A stretch of 55,908 bases of DNA, taken from NCBI GenBank assembly GCA_017465625.1, contig JAFTVV010000036.1:1-55908 (forward strand), written 5' to 3'. This stretch comes from Oscillospiraceae bacterium. GTDB lineage: Bacteria > Bacillota > Clostridia > Oscillospirales > Oscillospiraceae. A program made the translations under genes and the position numbers. The notes beneath the pieces were generated by a model that was not told the DNA's origin, did no database searches, and worked only from the letters and a program-made list of their open reading frames with translations. Below are positions 17,221-27,200 of the stretch, one piece after another; the first letter of the stretch is position 1; every line of letters starts with the position of its first letter.

Positions 17221-18390
17221 TCATTTTTCATAATAGTCTAACGGAACAAAACAATGCTTCCGGGCAGATTCCTTTGCTTTCAGGCACATATAAGCACTCA
17301 GCAAGCCCTGCTCTAAAGGTGTTTTGGATTTTTCCGTTCCCTGCATCACGCCGATAAAGTTATCGGCAAGTTTTTTGTCACCGCCACCGTGATTGCCGGT
17401 GGTTTCCACCTTGTAACGTATTTCACCGGGCGTATAGTGTTTGCGCACGATGATTTCACTGGTATTCCAGTCAAACTCCAGTGTGCCGCCTTCACCGGCA
17501 AGGATTGCGCCACGCTTACCTGCGTGAGGATTACGGACAAAGAAGTTTTGGGTGTATACCACGTGCATACCGGTTTCATAGCGGACAATGACTGTGCCGC
17601 TGTCCTCGTTGCCGGTATCCTCTGCATAGCAGCAATAGTCGCCGTGGATATAGTCCCCGCGGCTCAAGGTCTGCTGGGGCCCTTCCGGACAGGTCAGCTT
17701 CTCCGGGCAATCTTCACACTTCAGGCCTGCAGGCTTATCGCCCTTCATCACCTGCTTGGAGGTCATTGCACACAGCTCTACAGGGCGAATCCCCAAAATG
17801 TGGTTAAGATAGTCCAAATCGTGGGTGGCTTTTTGCAGGAACAAACCGCCTGTTTCTCGTTCATCCCGATACCAGTTGTGGTAGTAGTCACCGCCGTATG
17901 TGGGATAATTAAACGCCGCAACGTGCTGGATGGGCCCGATCTCCAGCTGCTCCACCATTTTTTTGACTTCCTGAACCATGGCGGTAATGCGCAGCGGGAA
18001 AGAAACCACCACTTCACTGCCCCCATCTTCATAGGCCTTTTTCAGCAATTCCCAATCCTCTTGATTGGTTGCTACAGGTTTTTCCAAAAACAGGGGCAGT
18101 TTTTTCGCCAAAACCTTTGCAGCGTATTTTGTATGCAAAGAACATCTTGTTCCGATCATAACGCCATCAAGCTGTTCTTTGGATAGCATTTCGTCTGCAT
18201 CCGTATAAAACCGGGTATCTGTAAAATCAATATCCGCTTTTTCCAGTTCCTGTTTGATTTGCTCCGGATCTCTGACATCACAGATTGCACGCAACACGAC
18301 CGTTACGCCCTGATCATTTTTTTGGAGCAGCGGCAGTATCGCTCTGACCCGTAATCCACATCCGATTACACCGACATTTAGTAATCTCAT
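17221..18390 (-). CDS. Gfo/Idh/MocA-family NAD(P)-dependent oxidoreductase
   Basis: This 389-residue protein has an N-terminal Rossmann fold (NVGVIGCGLRVRAIL, about residues 4-18), the family EKPVATNQEDW motif near residue 95 and a C-terminal alpha/beta domain. A cysteine cluster CEDCPEKLTCPEG near residue 230 is found in a subset of the family and may bind metal. Substrate is unknown; members oxidise or epimerise sugars, and GH109 alpha-N-acetylgalactosaminidases use the same fold, so a glycosidase role cannot be excluded. The ATG at 18390 follows AGAGGGGGG and overlaps the upstream stop as ATGA; a longer frame to 18417 lacks such a site. Confidence 0.85.
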   Translation of the reverse strand: MRLLNVGVIGCGLRVRAILPLLQKNDQGVTVVLRAICDVRDPEQIKQELEKADIDFTDTRFYTDADEMLSKEQLDGVMIGTRCSLHTKYAAKVLAKKLPLFLEKPVATNQEDWELLKKAYEDGGSEVVVSFPLRITAMVQEVKKMVEQLEIGPIQHVAAFNYPTYGGDYYHNWYRDERETGGLFLQKATHDLDYLNHILGIRPVELCAMTSKQVMKGDKPAGLKCEDCPEKLTCPEGPQQTLSRGDYIHGDYCCYAEDTGNEDSGTVIVRYETGMHVVYTQNFFVRNPHAGKRGAILAGEGGTLEFDWNTSEIIVRKHYTPGEIRYKVETTGNHGGGDKKLADNFIGVMQGTEKSKTPLEQGLLSAYMCLKAKESARKHCFVPLDYYEK

Positions 18391-21275
18391 AACATTCCCC
18401 CCTCTTTGCTCGCGCACAGTTTTAAAAGCTCATAGCTGCTGCGATAGCCGGTTTTTTCATCCTTTACCCAGGCGTTGTTCAGCTCCCAAACATAGGGGCC
18501 AACAGCGTTGCGGCTGGATTTGTCGATATAGTGATGGGGACCCAGTAAATTGCGGTTACTGATGATATAATCCACTCTTATTTCATTTTCGCCGTCTTTT
18601 TTATAGGGACGAATATCCAAAACCCGATCAAACAACAGCTTGCCTGCATACTGTCCGTTCATATGGACATCCGCAGACTGGTAAGTACCGTTCAGGCGCA
18701 GGTGGGTCACATCTTCGTCAAAAGAGACCATCTGACTGACGGTCAGTCTTCCCCGGAAGAACGGGAATCCCTCGGTGACCGGTTCGGTTACTTTTTGGGG
18801 CACTTTTCCGATGTAAAAATCCTCTCCGAAGGTGTATTCACCGTCATCTGCGAAGGATTGATCGGAATACACGCCAAATTTACCGCTCAGGTACACCGCT
18901 TCCAGATCGGAATCATACACAATGCAGTTTTTCAGGCTCTCGGTAACATTTTCGCCAAAGAGCGCATAGTAAACCTGCTCGTTTTGATGCCAGCGGATTT
19001 TCACTGTATAATCATTTTCGCCCGGACGGATGAGGCTTGTCACATCTGCCTGCCAGGTATGATCTGTCGGTTCTCCCTTGGGTGTAACGGTCAATGGTGT
19101 TCCATTGAACCACTGCTCCCCAACAGAACAGGTTTCTGCCAGTAACGTGATCTGCTCCGGCACTTCCCGGACTGTAAAGTCATACTTTAAGTACAAATCG
19201 CCCTCGTAGCGTTCCCAAAGCAGCTTTTGGAACAAACCGCGGCAGGGATAGTGATGGGAATAATGCACACCGTCGATGGAATAGCGCACCATATCCAAGG
19301 TCAAATAATTATCCGGGAAGGACACATTTGCCTGATTCAAAGTAAACGACACTTCTTTGTATGTCGGCTTCGCTGTGAAGGGTTCTGTACTGGGAATCAG
19401 AAGCAAGGTCTCTCCTGCCTCCACCTTGACGGTCAGGGGCACCTGTGTTACAGACAGATCCTGCAGATCCAGCTTCATAAAGGAACGGATTTCCTCCCCC
19501 AGTCGAAAAGTCTGCGTATAAGCCTTTTCCCCATCAGCATTTTGCACCATCAGCAGATTGCCGCTGTCGCAAATACGGTAGCTGCAATACAGTCTGTGCT
19601 GACTGTTGTGGATCTTTACAGGCTGTGCAGCCACGATCTGGTCAAAGCTGCAGTTGGATTTGAGATAATCGTAGTTGTAGGGTTCTCCCTCCAGATAAGT
19701 GGGTGCGTCCCCTAAAATAAGCAGTTTTCCGCCGCCGGCCACATATTCACGGAGCAACTTTTCTGTGGAAGCATCCATTGTTAAAATATGAGGCAATACC
19801 AAATAATCATAGCTGCATTTTCCGCAGCCGATCTTCCCGTCTTTTACAAAGCCGTGTTTTGCAAGCAGTGTTTCATCAATAAAATGGTATGCCACGCAAT
19901 TGGCAGAGAACATCCTGCAATCCTGACGGAAAATTTCCTCCTGCTGACCAATACCAAATTCATTGCCCGGTCCCAAATCCCGCTTATAGTCAAAATAGCC
20001 GCTGCGGATGGGGTGCAGCAGTGCCACATTCACCGGTTCAGTACTGCAAGCAAGCAGCTTGCTCAGACGAGCTACATACAAATTAAATTCCGCAAAGGAT
20101 TCCTTAACCCAAGGATTCTTGGGAGAGTAGTGGGCAGGATGATCACGCTTGCAATGACCGTTTTCCACATAGGGAATCAGGTGATGGCACAGCAGATTGA
20201 CACCGTTTACATACTGGAAGCCCAAAATGCGGCGCAGATCCCGGGGCGTAACCTGATGGCCACAGCAGCCAAAGGTCTCTGTAATCACCTGCTGCTTGCC
20301 CAACTGACAGGCGGCACTGCCAACCTGCCGGGGAGAAAGCTCATGATCTGTATCCACACCCAGCCAGTCAATGCCCGGAATATGCTCATATTCATAAAAA
20401 GGCATCACACCGGCACAGCACATAATCTGATACCCCATGGAAGTTTCTTCCACATAGTGACCGGTCAGCTTGACATGGTTATTCTCACACCAGTCGTAAA
20501 CCTTTTTACTGAAATTATTCAGCAACAGCTGCTGCATCGCACTCCAATAGCGGTAACGGAAGGTGCGGTAGCCATTGGCTTCTACAAACAGAAGGCCGAT
20601 ATGGTCAAAAATATCCTGACCGTAGTGCTCCCGGAAGTAGTCCGCAACCATGGTTGTATAGGGTGTATGCCACCGCTGGTATTGGGGTTCATCGGTGAAA
20701 AATCCGGTGATTTTTTCAGAGAAATGCGCTCCAAAACGCTCCTTATAGGTTTCGTGGGTCAGCTTCAGGAATTTATCCGTCACCGCAGGATTCAAAACAT
20801 CTGCCGTAGATGCGGCCGAATGCACCGTAACGTTCAGATGGGTCTTTCCCTGCATCGGCACTTTCGTGCGCACCAATGCACCGTTATCGATGTAATAGCT
20901 GACTGTGGCCGTGGGATCAAAGCTTCCCACCCAATGGCTCAGGTAGCGATCCCGATCCTCGGCATTTTCCAAAAGCTTGCCGCCGGCAAAACCGCTTGGC
21001 CAACCGTTCTCGTCATAGACCCAAGCCTGCATATCCCCTGCTTCCTCTGCACAGGCCTCAATGCACTGCATCCATTCGTCAGAAAGGTACTGAGTCTTCA
21101 GGCCGCTACGGGCGTGCATAAAAAAGCCGCCATTATTGGTCTGACGCATCCAGCGAATCTGGCGTATCAGCTCTTGCTTTTCCAGCTTGCCGTTCCACGA
21201 CCAAAACGGAATCGGCTTATAATCATTTTCAACGGTTTCCAACCGCTTGATCAGTTCATTCACCTTTTGCAGCAT
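18387..21275 (-). CDS. GH106-like glycoside hydrolase (alpha-L-rhamnosidase type)
   Basis: This 962-residue protein resembles GH106/alpha-L-rhamnosidase-like enzymes. It opens with PIPFWSWNGKL (about residues 23-33), then GGFFMHARSGL, WVYDENGWPSGFAGG and ITGFFTDEPQYQRWH (about 195-210), which contains the candidate catalytic Glu. The TIM-barrel-like core runs to about 480 and beta-sandwich sugar-binding domains occupy the remainder. No signal peptide is seen. The ATG at 21275 has a GGAAG site; the in-frame ATG 30 bp upstream has none. The family is broad and rhamnose specificity is not proven. It is coupled to the oxidoreductase gene by a 4-bp overlap. Confidence 0.78.
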   Translation of the reverse strand: MLQKVNELIKRLETVENDYKPIPFWSWNGKLEKQELIRQIRWMRQTNNGGFFMHARSGLKTQYLSDEWMQCIEACAEEAGDMQAWVYDENGWPSGFAGGKLLENAEDRDRYLSHWVGSFDPTATVSYYIDNGALVRTKVPMQGKTHLNVTVHSAASTADVLNPAVTDKFLKLTHETYKERFGAHFSEKITGFFTDEPQYQRWHTPYTTMVADYFREHYGQDIFDHIGLLFVEANGYRTFRYRYWSAMQQLLLNNFSKKVYDWCENNHVKLTGHYVEETSMGYQIMCCAGVMPFYEYEHIPGIDWLGVDTDHELSPRQVGSAACQLGKQQVITETFGCCGHQVTPRDLRRILGFQYVNGVNLLCHHLIPYVENGHCKRDHPAHYSPKNPWVKESFAEFNLYVARLSKLLACSTEPVNVALLHPIRSGYFDYKRDLGPGNEFGIGQQEEIFRQDCRMFSANCVAYHFIDETLLAKHGFVKDGKIGCGKCSYDYLVLPHILTMDASTEKLLREYVAGGGKLLILGDAPTYLEGEPYNYDYLKSNCSFDQIVAAQPVKIHNSQHRLYCSYRICDSGNLLMVQNADGEKAYTQTFRLGEEIRSFMKLDLQDLSVTQVPLTVKVEAGETLLLIPSTEPFTAKPTYKEVSFTLNQANVSFPDNYLTLDMVRYSIDGVHYSHHYPCRGLFQKLLWERYEGDLYLKYDFTVREVPEQITLLAETCSVGEQWFNGTPLTVTPKGEPTDHTWQADVTSLIRPGENDYTVKIRWHQNEQVYYALFGENVTESLKNCIVYDSDLEAVYLSGKFGVYSDQSFADDGEYTFGEDFYIGKVPQKVTEPVTEGFPFFRGRLTVSQMVSFDEDVTHLRLNGTYQSADVHMNGQYAGKLLFDRVLDIRPYKKDGENEIRVDYIISNRNLLGPHHYIDKSSRNAVGPYVWELNNAWVKDEKTGYRSSYELLKLCASKEGGML

Positions 21276-21314
21276 GGCTTTTACTTCCTTTTTCTGATGC
21301 TGCATACAGCAGCA

Positions 21315-22541
21315 TTATTTTGTAGTAATCTTTGCTACACGAATAACCAAATTTCTTCCGTAGCAGAAAGGCTCTGTATGTACGCAAACCCGATTGCCGG
21401 TCTGCTCAAAGGTCAGGGGCTCACCGTTATCCATCCAGGTAATTTCGGCAATTTCCCGATCCAAAGAGAACACATCTGTATAATCTGCACCTTGCACCAA
21501 CGCCACGTTGATATCTGCCACCATGGGCAGATCACAGCAGAACAGGTAGTATACATCATCCTTTTGCAGAACGAAATCACATTCTTTATTCTCTACCGTA
21601 ATGCCCGACGGACGGGGTTCATAGATGGCCTCGGCAAAGATTTTTGCCCACTGCCCCATCAGATCCAGCATTGCCCGATCGATCAGGCGAATCGTGCCAT
21701 CCCCTGTGGGTCCTACGTTCATCAGCAAATTCGAGCCGTAGCGGCGGCAAATTGCCAGATCCCGAATCATATCCGCAGGTGCTTTGTAGTTTAGATCCTC
21801 TTTTGTATAGCCCCAGTGGTCATTAAATACCTGACACATCTCACTGGCAATATACTTGGGTGCGCCTTCCATATTCATCGGCTGCGGCTTGCCCCGTTCA
21901 AAGGTGACGCTGTCCAGCTCCGGATGTCCTAATGCACCTTGTGCAGAAAGGCCTGTGTTGTTGATAATCATTGCATTGGGCTGATAAGACCGGATCATTC
22001 CGTACAAGGCATCCTCTTCCCAATCGTCATCGGGTCTGTCCCACATACCGTCAAACCAGATGCCGCCAATGGTGCCGTAGTTGGTGCACAGCAGCTTTAC
22101 GCTCTCTCTGAGGTAGACCAAATACTTTTTGAAATCTGTTTTATAGGAAGGCTCGTGCCAGTCCAGCAGTGTATGATAGAAAAACGGAATCAGTCCATAT
22201 TGCCGGCAGGCATCCACATATTCCCGTACCAGATCTCTGCCGCAGATATGGGGCGCATCGTATTGATTCAGACCACAGGTGTCAAACAAAGAAAAGCCGT
22301 CGTGATGCCGTGTGGTCAGGGTGATGTACTTACATCCTGCGGATGCGGCTGCCTCTGCCAGCTCCTGTGCCCAGTTTTCCTTGGGGCAGAATGCACTTAC
22401 ATAGCCTTCATAGGTTTCATCGCTGATTTTCAGGCAGCTCTTTGCCCACTCACCGTGGCCGAATACCGAATATGGGCCAAAGTGGACAAACATACCAAAG
22501 CCCAATTTTTCAAATTCTTTAATGTAGGTATTGATGATCAT
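21315..22541 (-). CDS. GH29 alpha-L-fucosidase
   Basis: This 408-residue enzyme has GH29 features: FGMFVHFGPYSVFGHGEW at the N-terminus (about 14-31), TTRHHDGFSLFDT (about 80-92), and IWFDGMWDRPDDDW (about 173-186) with the nucleophile Asp in WFDG. LLMNVGPTGDG is the typical end of the barrel. A short C-terminal beta domain follows. No signal peptide is seen, suggesting intracellular action on imported fucosylated oligosaccharides. The ATG at 22541 has an AAGGAG site; upstream in-frame codons overlap the GH20 gene in another frame and are not used. Confidence 0.92.
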   Translation of the reverse strand: MIINTYIKEFEKLGFGMFVHFGPYSVFGHGEWAKSCLKISDETYEGYVSAFCPKENWAQELAEAAASAGCKYITLTTRHHDGFSLFDTCGLNQYDAPHICGRDLVREYVDACRQYGLIPFFYHTLLDWHEPSYKTDFKKYLVYLRESVKLLCTNYGTIGGIWFDGMWDRPDDDWEEDALYGMIRSYQPNAMIINNTGLSAQGALGHPELDSVTFERGKPQPMNMEGAPKYIASEMCQVFNDHWGYTKEDLNYKAPADMIRDLAICRRYGSNLLMNVGPTGDGTIRLIDRAMLDLMGQWAKIFAEAIYEPRPSGITVENKECDFVLQKDDVYYLFCCDLPMVADINVALVQGADYTDVFSLDREIAEITWMDNGEPLTFEQTGNRVCVHTEPFCYGRNLVIRVAKITTK

Positions 22542-22575
22542 AAATATTGTCTCCTTATGTGACCGATGATGATAC

Positions 22576-24168
22576 TTAATAAGCATTAGAATTGGCAGAA
22601 ATGGTTTGCAAATAGGAATTGAAGTTCTCTGCCTTGCCTTCCATTCCGTAATGGCCGGGCAGCATTGGCGCCTCCAGTTCTTCGATCCGGTCCTGCGTGC
22701 CCTCCAGATATTCCCGGAGCATCCGGGCACAGTTTTCGTTTCGCAGCATCAGTGCGCCAAAGCGCATTTCCTGCAATTCAAAACCGATCGATTTATTCTC
22801 CCGATACCACAGGGTGCGAAACGCCTCATATACATCACGGGTCTCCTGCGCCATTGGGGGGAATTCTTCTTCCAACAGTTTTGCCAGTGTTTCTTTGTCC
22901 TGCGTCTGATAAGCCTTCCGCAAACGCAGACCTAAATCGCATTTTCTGGTTAAAAGGGTTAAAAGCTTCGCCTGAAAATCAAACAGGTAATCATATTCCC
23001 TGCCGTTTATGGAAGATTGCACCGTCTTGGTTGCCGCCGCATAGCGTGCCTTTAATGCATCGTGTACGGTATAATCGAAAAGTCCCAGGAGTGGGTCGTT
23101 AAACAGCAGATATTTGCTGGGATTGTGGAGATGGCTTTCCTCCTCCGCCGTAATGTTGGCAAGCTCCAGATTCATAAACTCTTCAAAGCGATAGCCAAAC
23201 AAATTTTGGAATTTTTCAGCAATATCCTGCCGGTCAAAATTCCCGTTTGCCATTTGCGCCGCCGCAAACAGACCGGAAAGTCCTGCAAAATAGGAGCAAT
23301 CCTTGCCATCGTCGCCCCACATGGTTACAAGTACGGTTTCAATGCCGTTTTCCCGTACACTGTGCATTGCGGCATCCGCCGCATCCAGACTCAGCCGCAG
23401 ATTGGGGGCATAGCCGGTACAAGTCCACACCGCTCCGGCATAGGCGGTTTTATTATTCAGAAACTGCTTGTGTGCAGTAATGTTTTCATCGTAATGTTTT
23501 TGTTCCTTTTCCCGATAAGCCCAGTAAACCAGTTCTACGCCCTCAGGAACTTGCCGCAAAATCTCAGGCGGCAATTTTTTGTCTTCAGAAGCCAGATGGA
23601 AGAACATATCACTCCACATCATAGGCTGTAAACCGTATTGATCGGTAAGCGTTTTTACGCGATTTAAATGCTCCACAAAAATCTGCAGACGGTCACGGTA
23701 GCCGTTTTTCTGCAAATATCTGCCTGTGCCCAAATAAAAAGCTTCATCCATTCCAATATGAATCCGTTTCGTGGTGAAGCATTTGGAAATGGTGGAGAGC
23801 ATATTGTCGATGAGCCGATAATTGCGCTCGTCCCCTACCAGCAGCACATCCTGGCTGTCCATATGGCTCCAGTATTCCTCCCAACGGGGAATGTGCCCCA
23901 AATGGGCAAGCACCTGAATACAGGGAATCAATTCGATACCGATCGACAGACAGTAAGCATCCATTTCCTTTATTTCGGCAATGGTATACCGACCGCGCAT
24001 ATAACCGAAGTAGGGCTCATTTTCCACTTCGTAGGTATCTTCAGTGTAAAGCATCATGGCATTATAGCCCATTTTTTTGATGAGTAAGGCAAATTCCTTT
24101 ACCTTTTCCGGCTTCATCACGCCGTTTCGTGAGCAGTCGATCATCACTGCTAATGTTTTAGGAGTCAT
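22576..24168 (-). CDS. GH20-type beta-N-acetylhexosaminidase
   Basis: This 530-residue protein has a GH20-like TIM barrel beginning directly at the N-terminus (LAVMIDCSRNGVMKPEKV), without the usual N-terminal GH20b domain. The catalytic Asp-Glu pair is visible in RIHIGMDEAFYLGTG (about residue 175), followed by PMMWSDMFF (about 223) and YWAYREKE. The C-terminal ~200 residues are helical. There is no signal peptide. It should remove terminal GlcNAc or GalNAc from imported oligosaccharides by substrate-assisted catalysis. AAGGAG precedes the ATG. A strong hairpin lies in its upstream spacer. Confidence 0.85.
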   Translation of the reverse strand: MTPKTLAVMIDCSRNGVMKPEKVKEFALLIKKMGYNAMMLYTEDTYEVENEPYFGYMRGRYTIAEIKEMDAYCLSIGIELIPCIQVLAHLGHIPRWEEYWSHMDSQDVLLVGDERNYRLIDNMLSTISKCFTTKRIHIGMDEAFYLGTGRYLQKNGYRDRLQIFVEHLNRVKTLTDQYGLQPMMWSDMFFHLASEDKKLPPEILRQVPEGVELVYWAYREKEQKHYDENITAHKQFLNNKTAYAGAVWTCTGYAPNLRLSLDAADAAMHSVRENGIETVLVTMWGDDGKDCSYFAGLSGLFAAAQMANGNFDRQDIAEKFQNLFGYRFEEFMNLELANITAEEESHLHNPSKYLLFNDPLLGLFDYTVHDALKARYAAATKTVQSSINGREYDYLFDFQAKLLTLLTRKCDLGLRLRKAYQTQDKETLAKLLEEEFPPMAQETRDVYEAFRTLWYRENKSIGFELQEMRFGALMLRNENCARMLREYLEGTQDRIEELEAPMLPGHYGMEGKAENFNSYLQTISANSNAY

Positions 24169-24190
24169 TTTTTACTCTCCTTTTGCCTTA

Positions 24191-24220
24191 TACCGGGCAG
24201 GGTTTTCACCCTGCCCGGTA
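24191..24220 (-). other. Intra-operon hairpin between giant and GH20 genes
   Basis: A perfect 12-bp G+C-rich stem (24191-24202 with 24209-24220, TACCGGGCAGGG paired with its complement) encloses a six-base loop. On the transcribed strand no U-run follows, so it is unlikely to be a complete terminator. It may protect the 3' end of the giant's message or attenuate downstream expression. Confidence 0.8.
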
Positions 24221-24229
24221 CAGATTAAA

Positions 24230-27200
24230 TTATGCTACGGGAATGACAACGGCGCCCTCGCCGCTGGGCAGGGTTACGCTGCACTGACCGTTTTGGAGCT
24301 GATAGACAGAAGCTACGCCGTCCAAATAAACGATGACACAGGTGTAACCGGTATCAAAGGTCATAGAAACGGTATCGCTTGCCTTTTGGTTGGGATGGCT
24401 CATATTGACCAGCACGAACATATCGTTAAACCGGCCGTCATCCTTGCTGAAGTAGCCTGCAGTGGTATCTGCAGATGCGGAAATGCTTGCAAGTGCAGAG
24501 TGCTCTGCCAGCTGAGCAGCTGTCCACAGGCCGCCCATATCCGTACCGCCAACATTGCCGGTTCCGGTGTAGAAGCTGCCGCCTGCAGCGATGGCTGCGG
24601 TCTTCTCATAAGAGAAGTTGGCGATCAGGTTTTCCAGCTGACGCACCTCTGCGTTGGCAGACTGTACCCAATAGTACATATTCTGCTTCACCGGGTTCAT
24701 ATTGCTGTCCCACATCACACAGGCATCGGTGTAGGTTTCACCGCTGTGTGCCTGATTTGCGGGTTCCCAATAAGTATAGTAGTTGATGTAGCTGTAGCCG
24801 TGTGCCAAAGCAGTGTAGGCCTGCATAGAGATGGCCTGTGCACCCCAGCTGGCATCAAATGCCTGGAATTCCTTCCAAGTCTTGTTGCTCCAGAAGCCGC
24901 CATAGCTCTTACGAACCATACCATCGGAACGCAGCGCAGCTGCGAAGGTGGCGTTGCCGCCCTTGCTCTCGATGATATCGGCAAACAGCGCATAGTTCCG
25001 CTGCCAGTTGGCGCTCATCTTCTCGGTGTAGTTGATGGTAGAGGAAGCGAATCTGGTGCTTGCTTCAGTATACAACCCGTAGTTGTCAAATGCAAGAACC
25101 ATATTTTCGTGATTCCATACGGTTGCATTGACATTGCTTACAAACTGATCTACATAAGCCAGATATTCTGCTTCAGAGCAGGGATCGGAGCTGTCGCTGC
25201 CGGGAACGACGGTCTTCTTGGAAGCGCTCATACCCAGCATGGAGAAGTACAGGGTGTAGCCCTTCTCCAGCAGGCCAAGGCAGGAAACCTCACCGCTGAT
25301 CTGCTGGTTGCTGGTGTTCCATGCGGTGACCGTCACGGTCTGCTCTGCATCGGCAGCCAGGAAGCTGAACCAGGGAGCGTAGAAGCTCATGTGGTTATAG
25401 TAAGGCTCATCGCGGAGCAGGTAACCTGCAAAGCAGTTATACTCTGCGCCCACCTGCACACCATTCACCACAGGTACGTAATTGATCAAAGCATCGATAT
25501 TGTTTTTAGCGATAGCAGCATACTGCTCAACGTTATTGCGGTCACCGTTGTTCATATTGGTGCCATCCAGCAAGCCGTTGATGAAGCCATCGGTAACCAG
25601 AACCTTGATGTCCTCGTTGGTCAGGCCGTGATTGATGCAGTATTCTGCCGCCAGATCCAATGCGCTGAAGGCATCGTTTTCACTGTACCGCTTGCCGCCG
25701 TATACCCAGTCCTCTGCCATCCAGATGTTGAAGCCTGCATTAAAGTAGTCTTCCACATCGGCATAGACTGCATCGTGGGTTCTCTTTACGGTCTTATCAG
25801 TCACAGTGCCGTTAGACTCAGTGTAACGGAATGTACCCGCAGAAGGACCGTAGTAAGCACCGATATCCATCTTGTCCTGTGTATCCACCAGCTCCTGCTC
25901 CAGCTTTGCAGCTGCAAACAGACCGCCGGGAACGGTAACAACGCCGTCACCGAATACAACACCGTCTTCTGCGGTAAAGCGCAGACCTTCGATGGTCAGG
26001 GCGCTCACCTGCACATTGCCACCGGTGTAAGCGATGACGTAATCGCCGTTTTCATTGTTGGAAACGCTGATGGTGTAGCTGCGGTTGCCAATCAGGTTGG
26101 CATCAGCATCCAGTACCATAACACCGTTTACATACTCTGCCTTAACGGCTGTGTTCAGCCAGTTGCTTTCAGCAACTTCGTTCACTGTTACAGCAACCGC
26201 ATCGGTGCAGACATAGTTCTGACCGATATCCGCATACTCCACCAGCACGCCTGCGCAGGCATAGTAGGTCTTATTGTAGTCAGCTGCCGGGATGTTTGTC
26301 AATGCAATGTTATAAGACACAGTGCCATCCGCACCAACAATTTCCTTGAAGGGATTTTCGTCGGTGTGGTAAGGATTGCCGATCTTCCACTGTGCATTGG
26401 CAACTGTCAGGTTTTCCAAAGTTTCGGAAATCAGCAGTACCTTGGGGATATATTCTGTCTGACCCAGTGCGGCTACAAAACGCAGACCGGAATCTGCCAT
26501 ATCTGCACCGTGACGGATCTCGGTATGAACAGCCAGATCCAGGGTCTTCAGAGTGATATCCAGCACATTGCCTTCTGCAACGCTGATTTTGCCGATAGAA
26601 GCATACAGTGCATCGTTGGATTCATAACCCAGCAGAATCTTGCCGTCGGCAACAGCTGCCTTCAGCTCCTGCTCAACCAGCAAAATGCTGTCGGTATGCC
26701 AAGCCACACTGCGGCTCATCATGATCTGTCCGTTTTCATCCTTCACGGTCAGACTTACCATGGGATAGACCGGCTCATCTACTGTGGGGTCTTCCAGGTC
26801 CACAGAGCCGTCTGCGTGAGTATAGAAGGTAAATTCTTCGTTCAGCTTATAGTCGCCCAGTACAGTACCGGCAGGAATCACAATAATATGCTCATTCAGA
26901 TCGGCATCCAAAGTGAACTCCAAAGTGCCGGTGGTGGCCTGGAACCAACCGGAAGCGGTTTCGCCGTCAACAGTTGCATTCAGTGCAATCGCAGAGGACA
27001 GAGAGAATGCAGCATTGTCTACATTCAGAACAATGTACCAGTCACTGCCACGGAAGTTATAGGCACTGATGCCGGTGATGTTGATATAAGGCGTGGTATT
27101 GACATTGCTGTCGGCGTGGGTATAGAATACGAACTCATTTTCCAGAGTGAACTTACCCAGCTGTGTACCGGCAGGAATGACGACCTTATGCTCTGCCTTG

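Noticed and set aside
19788-21794. 668-codon + strand open frame
   Set aside because: It overlaps the GH106-like and GH29 genes in antisense; its composition is atypical and no motif is present.
24191-24220. Full rho-independent terminator inside the glycan operon
   Set aside because: The stem is strong, but no U-run follows on the transcribed strand and the next gene's ribosome site is immediate.
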